44,477 nucleotides of DNA from Cephaloticoccus sp. Its GTDB lineage: Bacteria; Verrucomicrobiota; Verrucomicrobiia; Opitutales; Opitutaceae. Position numbers and translations under genes: made by a program. Location: positions 1 to 44,477 of the forward strand of contig JAIPJW010000010.1 in assembly GCA_021734075.1 (NCBI GenBank), written 5' to 3'. This document shows positions 40,529 through 44,477 of this stretch, in pieces; within the stretch, counting starts at the first letter, position 1; every line of letters starts with the position of its first letter. Under the pieces are notes generated by a model. That model was not told the origin of the DNA, ran no database searches, and saw only the letters and a list, made by a program, of their open reading frames with translations.

Positions 40529-41261
40529 GGGAGGACCCGTCGGCGGGTTCGATCATCAACAGGTTGGCGTCGTAGGTGAGGACACCCAGCAGGATGGAGT
40601 TGATCACGCGGTCAATGTCGATGGAATAACGGCGCGTCGGTGAATGCGGATTGGCCTGCAGCGGATCGTGAATATGCACATGGCGTGGCTTCCGATCGTA
40701 ACCGCTGACCACCACAAAATGGCCGGAGGGACTGCCCCGGATATCGTCATCATCATCGTTCGGGCCGTATTCGCGGGCGGCCTGGTAGAGCCAGGTGGAG
40801 CTGAGTCCGGTGAGAATCGGCACATTGCGTCGCAGGTGCTTGCGGATGAGCGAGCCGCTCAACACCGCCGACTTCACCTGCCCGCCGCGCTGGAGAAATT
40901 CCACGTAAGCCTGACTGGCGAGCCGCAGCTTGTTGGAGGTCTTGGCCTGCGCCTGTGCCTGCAGTTTCGCGACCAGATCGGTGGCGGGATCGGCGAACCA
41001 GGTGGGATCAAAGACCTGGAGGTTGTAAGTGTAGAGTGTCACTTGGTAACCCCGGCGCAGGGCATCCGTGCCGAGCAGCACCCCGAGGGTGCCGCCGGTT
41101 TCCAACTTGGGCACGGAGGCAATCACCTCATCCAGGGCCACTTCCTCACCCCAGTAACGGTAAACCGCGTGCAAACAGGTGGGGCCGCAAGTGGTGTCAT
41201 CGGGTTGGGCCTGCATCGTGAGCTGCAAGTGATGACGCTTGGGTTTGCGGAAGAGAGCCAT
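40521..41261 (-). CDS. C39-like papain-fold peptidase
   Basis: This 246-residue protein has the C39-type double-glycine peptidase core: catalytic Cys25 in DDTTCGPTCLHAVYRYWG, His181 in SGHFVVVSGYD and Asp199 in VHIHDPLQ. It has no transporter part, so it is a free cytosolic protein. The ATG at 41261 is preferred over 41315, whose extra 18 residues (MSGHGLAVCGGSG...) carry no family signal. In this operon it probably cuts or transfers the product of the RimK/GCS2 ligases, or acts as an amidotransferase-like hydrolase. The acidic stretch NDDDDDIRG (about 168-176) before the His is unusual. Confidence 0.87.
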   Translation of the reverse strand: MALFRKPKRHHLQLTMQAQPDDTTCGPTCLHAVYRYWGEEVALDEVIASVPKLETGGTLGVLLGTDALRRGYQVTLYTYNLQVFDPTWFADPATDLVAKLQAQAQAKTSNKLRLASQAYVEFLQRGGQVKSAVLSGSLIRKHLRRNVPILTGLSSTWLYQAAREYGPNDDDDDIRGSPSGHFVVVSGYDRKPRHVHIHDPLQANPHSPTRRYSIDIDRVINSILLGVLTYDANLLMIEPADGSSHA

Positions 41262-41387
41262 GGAAATGAAGATCCTGCCTGAGCCGCCGCATACCGCAAG
41301 CCCGTGCCCCGACAACGTTGCAACCTGCGTCCCCCACGATTCTTAGCCTGCATCATTCTCCGGCAACCCTGGCCGGTCAACCCGCGC

Positions 41388-42821
41388 TCACCACAAGCCC
41401 AGATTGATCCGCAGCACATGCAGGAACGTGTCGCCGGCATTGCGCAGCACCAATTGATTGTCACCTGCCTGCAGCAGGTCCGCGGGTAGGCGAAAACTAC
41501 GCGACTCCTCGCGGGTCGGTCGCGCCAATCCGGCCGGTTGGGTGGCATCAAAGGTGTATTCCAAAAACAACTCGGGAGCCCGCGGGCGCTGAAACGCCTC
41601 CACTTCGACCCCGTTGAGCGCAACCCCGCAGTTTCCGCTGGTCTGCACCAGCAGTCGTGCCCGCCAGGCCGGCAAAGCCGCCGCCGGCACCCGCAGGGCG
41701 ATTGTCTTTGCCTCCCCAATTTCCAAGGTCACCGGCAGGATACCGGGCAAATCCATCTCCTTGCGCACCCGCCGGTGGGCCACCGAGAACAGCAGTGGCT
41801 TGCGACAGGCCGTGGCCGGATGTTCGATGCCTTCAACCGCACTGGCATAGACGTCCTGGTTGAAGTGCCGGCCCTGGGTGGGAAAGTTGAACATGCTGAT
41901 GCCATCGGCACCCGATTCATACAGTCCCGTGGCCACCGCCCGGACCGACTCGGCATTGTGATATTGAAACCCGTGCTGGCACTCAATCGTCGCGTAGATC
42001 GGCACCGCCGGGTGGCCCATCGCCGCGCGCATCTCCTGGATCGGCATGAAAAAATCCGAGGTGAGAAACGGGGCCATGGTCACGGCGTCGACCAGCCCGC
42101 CCAGCACCCACGCAACCACGTCTGTGCCCAGCACCCGGCAGCCCGCCAGCGAGGAGGGCACCCGCACAAAAAGTTTCACGCCCCGGGCATTCGTCATCTC
42201 CCGGATCGTGGCCACAAAGTTCGTGAGGTGTTCCCGCTTGGCCCACACTTCCTCCGGCGTGCCAGACAGGTGACAAGGAAACCGCATCCAGTCGAGTTGC
42301 AGTCCATCCATGGGATAGTTTTCCAGCAACTCGGCGAAAATCTTGAGGAAATGCGGCGGCACCGCCGGGTGCGAATAATCCAGGCCGAAGTTGAACCAGT
42401 CCGGATCGCCCCGCTCCACCGCCGCGCGCCCGACTATGCAATCCGGATGCTGCTTGCGCACGAGCGGCAGGTTCCACTCATCCGCGTCCTCCGGGTTGTG
42501 CACGTCGTTCATGCGAAAGCTCACGCAGGTCTCCTTGCCCGCGGCCTTCAGCCGTTGCAGGAAATAGCCGAAGGGATCGTTCCCCCTGGCGTGCTCCGCC
42601 ACGAGCTGCTTGCAGCGCGGATCCACCGCCGCGACTTTGGTCGGGTAGTAGAATTTTCCCGCCCCGCAGCAGAGCAAATACGTCGTCACCTTCGGCGGAC
42701 ACTCCGCCACCGCTTCCTCAATGTCCTTGCGGTAGTCCTCGCTCAGGGTGCTGAAGACATTGTGCCCGTCGTCATCGAGCAGCAGGCGCGGTTCAACCAG
42801 GGGGCGAAAGGTGGGCTTCAT
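41388..42821 (-). CDS. GHL-type TIM-barrel glycoside hydrolase-like protein (paralogue B)
   Basis: This 477-residue protein shares with the gene at 5978-7711 the landmarks FYYPTKV (57-63), VSFRMNDVHN (100-109) and DGLQLDWMRFP (172-182, Asp177-Trp178). Its C-terminal ~120 residues form a beta-sandwich-like end (GEAKTIALRVPAAALPAW, DNQLVLRNAGDTFLHVLRINLGLW). It reads as a TIM-barrel hydrolase for an unknown glycan. It has no signal peptide. It is a single gene, followed by the C39-RimK-GCS2 operon on the same strand (126-bp gap to 41261), and may be unrelated to it in function. GHL family assignment is a best guess. Confidence 0.66.
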   Translation of the reverse strand: MKPTFRPLVEPRLLLDDDGHNVFSTLSEDYRKDIEEAVAECPPKVTTYLLCCGAGKFYYPTKVAAVDPRCKQLVAEHARGNDPFGYFLQRLKAAGKETCVSFRMNDVHNPEDADEWNLPLVRKQHPDCIVGRAAVERGDPDWFNFGLDYSHPAVPPHFLKIFAELLENYPMDGLQLDWMRFPCHLSGTPEEVWAKREHLTNFVATIREMTNARGVKLFVRVPSSLAGCRVLGTDVVAWVLGGLVDAVTMAPFLTSDFFMPIQEMRAAMGHPAVPIYATIECQHGFQYHNAESVRAVATGLYESGADGISMFNFPTQGRHFNQDVYASAVEGIEHPATACRKPLLFSVAHRRVRKEMDLPGILPVTLEIGEAKTIALRVPAAALPAWRARLLVQTSGNCGVALNGVEVEAFQRPRAPELFLEYTFDATQPAGLARPTREESRSFRLPADLLQAGDNQLVLRNAGDTFLHVLRINLGLW

Positions 42822-42952
42822 CGAAATTCGGATTCAGGCATTGGGCTCGAAAGTGAGCCGCATCACCAGGGCAATGCGACCCCGCCTAGGAACCTCAGTT
42901 TGCCGAAATAGGAAAGCCCGTAATGAAAGATGCATGTTATGATCCAGCGATT

Positions 42953-43106
42953 GGCCGCAAAAAGTCACAAGATACCCTACTGAGAGTAAGCTCACCCGCG
43001 CGTCTCTTGTCCGCCGTAGCTTTAGCGAAGGAGGAATAGGCGCGGGAATGCCAAGTTCAACCGGATGCCCTTTTGCGCTTCTTTGCGGCTATTATCTTCG
43101 CTGGTT
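42953..43106. repeat. GCCGCAAAAA...TTTGCGGC intergenic element, copy 1
   Basis: The element begins GGCCGCAAAAAG and later has TTCTTTGCGGC in inverted orientation. Its last 66 bp (43041-43106) match 43274-43339 at 55 of 66 positions. It contains the hairpin repeat at 43005-43037, which copy 2 lacks. Confidence 0.7.
43005..43037. repeat. GTCCGCC-type hairpin repeat, second copy
   Basis: CTTGTCCGCC, AGCTTTAGCGAAGGAGGAA is the relative of the element at 8844-8875. It lies inside the longer repeat at 42953-43106 and is absent from the parallel copy at 43215-43339. Confidence 0.6.
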
Positions 43107-43157
43107 AGATCCCTTGGATAGTTTACTATATAACCGTCGCATTTGGCGCGGCAGCGC

Positions 43158-43185
43158 CGGTAGGGACAAGCCGCTGGCTTGTCCG
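43158..43185. repeat. TAGGG hairpin repeat, copy 3
   Basis: CGGTAGGGACAAGCC-GCT-GGCTTGTCCG has a perfect 9-bp stem (43164-43172 with 43176-43184). It is the same type as the first hairpin of 23735-23819, here as a single unit. Confidence 0.75.
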
Positions 43186-43214
43186 AAATTACCTCAGATT
43201 TTCCCGACCAAATA

Positions 43215-43339
43215 GCCGCAAAAAATCATAAAATCTCGAACTGCGGATGGAACCCGGCAGGCGCCTATAGGCGCGCGGGAGAGCCAAGTTCAACGGGATG
43301 CCCTTTTGCGCCTTCTTGCGGCCAATCTCTCCGTTGGTT
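43215..43339. repeat. GCCGCAAAAA...TTGCGGC intergenic element, copy 2
   Basis: The element begins GCCGCAAAAAATCATAAAAT and has CTTCTTGCGGC near its end. The last 66 bp match copy 1 (43041-43106). It ends 103 bp before the DapA-family gene. Confidence 0.7.
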
Positions 43340-43442
43340 CGAACTGTTGGCCAATTTCTCTGCATCAACCATTGCCTGCCGTTTCGATCCGAGTCATGCC
43401 GTTTCACAGCTCCACTTTCCTTTCCCCCCGCCTGAATCCCCC

Positions 43443-44351
43443 ATGACCCCGCGCGACCAAGTCCGCCAACATATCACCGGTCCCATCAGTTCGATCAGCA
43501 CACCGTTTTCCCGTGATGGCGCCATCGACGAGGCCGCCCTGCGCCGCTGTGTGGACTTCGCCGTGGAAACCGCCCGTAGTGAAACCCTCCTGCTCACCTA
43601 CGGCGACAGCCTCTTCAGCGTGCTCACCGATCGGGAGATCGCCGAGGTCACCCGCATCACCGTCGAGCAAAATGCCGGGCGCAAACTCGTGGTCGCCGCC
43701 GGGAGCTGGTGGACGGGCGAGGCCGTGCAATTCGCCGATTACTGCCGGGGGCTCGGGGTGGATATGTTCATGCCCTTGCCGCCCAACTGGGCCGGCTCCG
43801 TCAACGAGTCCACCCTGGTCGAATACTTCGAGACCATTGCCCGCATCCTTCCGGTGATGGTCGTCACCGCGATCGGTCCCGGCGTGAGCGTGCCCCTGGG
43901 CGCGATCCATAAACTGCTCGATGGCGACAACGGCATCGTCGCCATCAAGGACGACATCTGCGGACCTTATGGTCGCCGGCTCGCCACGCTCACCCACGAG
44001 AAGTGGGCCTTCCTTTCCGGCGGGCGGAAGGAAAACCACCTCGACCAGCTGCCCTATGGCGCCCGCGCCTACCTGTCGCTCTACATGCGGTTTTATCCTG
44101 AAGTCGCCCACCGTTACTGGGCGGCCAGCCTAGCGGAAAATCGCGCCGCGGCCGTCGCGTTGGTGAACACCTATGACATCCCGTTCATGAATTTCTGCTC
44201 CACCCATGGCCTGCATTTCGACGCCGTGGTGCATGGTGCAATGGAACTGGCCGGGATTGCGCCCCGTTGGCGCCGTTCCCCCTACAGCAGCCTCGACGAT
44301 GCCCAAATGGCGTTGCTCAAAACTTTCTTCGCCGAACGCGGTTTGGGCTGA
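43443..44351 (+). CDS. Atypical DapA family protein
   Basis: This 302-residue protein has the DapA-family barrel plan (ITGPISSISTPFSRDGAIDEAALRRCVDF at the start) and a candidate Schiff-base Lys in GIVAIKDDICG. However, the GTTGE loop is changed to LTYGDSLFSVL and the catalytic Tyr position reads VMVVTAIGPG with no Tyr. It may therefore run a different reaction or be a non-aldolase branch. The ATG at 43443 gives the normal length; an upstream ATG at 43179 lies in the repeat region and is not credible. It has no partner genes in the window except the distant GHL-type gene on the other strand. Confidence 0.82.
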   Translation: MTPRDQVRQHITGPISSISTPFSRDGAIDEAALRRCVDFAVETARSETLLLTYGDSLFSVLTDREIAEVTRITVEQNAGRKLVVAAGSWWTGEAVQFADYCRGLGVDMFMPLPPNWAGSVNESTLVEYFETIARILPVMVVTAIGPGVSVPLGAIHKLLDGDNGIVAIKDDICGPYGRRLATLTHEKWAFLSGGRKENHLDQLPYGARAYLSLYMRFYPEVAHRYWAASLAENRAAAVALVNTYDIPFMNFCSTHGLHFDAVVHGAMELAGIAPRWRRSPYSSLDDAQMALLKTFFAERGLG

Positions 44352-44411
44352 GTTCTTTCATATGCCAATGCGAAGGATCGTTCTGACGGCCCGTGATGAA
44401 GGGATTTCCAT

Positions 44412-44477
44412 TGTAGGGCGAGGTCTCCGAACCCCGCCTTCGAATAGCCAAGGGCCGTCAAGGCGGGGTTCGGAGAC
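44412..44477. repeat. TAGGG hairpin repeat, copy 4 (may continue past the window)
   Basis: TGTAGGGCGAG leads into perfect 18-bp inverted arms: GTCTCCGAACCCCGCCTT (44423-44440) and its complement at 44460-44477, with a 19-base loop. The element touches the window end, so its right border is unknown. It lies 60 bp after the DapA-family gene and could also end its transcript. Confidence 0.75.

Larger units (their letters stand above)
42822..43442. other. Gene-free 620-bp region rich in short repeats
   Basis: Between the GHL-type gene and the DapA-family gene I see no credible coding sequence. The region holds two related elements (42953-43106 and 43215-43339), a GTCCGCC-type hairpin inside the first and one TAGGG hairpin (43158-43185). 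The AT-rich stretch at about 43105-43135 is the most likely place for a promoter of the downstream gene. Confidence 0.7.

Noticed and set aside
42953-43339. CRISPR array
   Set aside because: Only two imperfect copies with internal differences and no regular spacers; no cas genes in the window.

Overview
The window is GC-rich bacterial chromosomal DNA. The gene content is several sugar-acid, amine and polysaccharide catabolic clusters built from Gfo/Idh/MocA oxidoreductases, SDRs, HpaI and DapA aldolases, amidohydrolases, BNR and GHL-type glycosidases, M81 and RidA. Many genes abut or overlap, Shine-Dalgarno signals are weak, and short hairpin repeats recur between genes. Together these suggest a free-living Verrucomicrobiota bacterium, perhaps an Opitutales relative. 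That assignment is an inference from gene style; the window has no rRNA or other phylogenetic marker.

Layout. 1-4432 (+): the end of an exporter-type ABC protein, a TGS-linked nucleoside kinase and a Gfo/Idh oxidoreductase. 4449-4694 (-): a decayed N-terminus of a GH15 glucodextranase. 4816-14853: a divergent catabolic locus around an IclR regulator. Leftward run amidohydrolase, SDR, a D-threonine-aldolase-like PLP enzyme, a GHL-type glycosidase and a BNR sialidase-like protein. Rightward run iclR, a class III aminotransferase, an M81/MlrC hydrolase and RidA. A perfect 14-bp palindrome between the two arms is the probable IclR operator. 14891-18379 (-): a beta-propeller glycosidase-like protein, a DapA-family aldolase and a second amidohydrolase. 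18559-24856 (+): a small alpha/beta hydrolase, then a tight set of Gfo/Idh, HpaI aldolase, SDR, UroD-like, SDR and Gfo/Idh.

24885-37553 (all -) is a composite defence island that looks like one transcription unit. In transcription order it holds a GIY-YIG protein, a half-size HsdS, HsdM, RhuM, HsdS, a dGTPase-like HD hydrolase, a SLATT 2TM protein, a SMODS/CD-NTase, a scar, an Abi_2 HEPN protein, HsdR and a YgjP-type metallopeptidase. The scar is a duplicated 74-bp hsdR start joined to the 3' end of a tRNA gene. ATGA overlaps join hsdM/rhuM/hsdS/dGTPase, SLATT/CD-NTase and abi/hsdR. This is an R-M operon carrying a two-gene CBASS-like module and further abortive-infection genes. The dGTPase, SLATT and CD-NTase stretch is visibly AT-richer than its surroundings.

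37817-41261 (-) is a three-gene operon: C39-like peptidase, RLAN/RimK ATP-grasp ligase and GCS2-type glutamate-amine ligase. It is a predicted amide- or peptide-bond-forming system with unknown product. 41388-44351 holds a second GHL-type glycosidase (a distant paralogue of the one at 5978-7711), a repeat-rich intergenic region and an atypical DapA-family protein. The window ends in a hairpin repeat of the family also found at 12.8, 23.7 and 43.2 kb.
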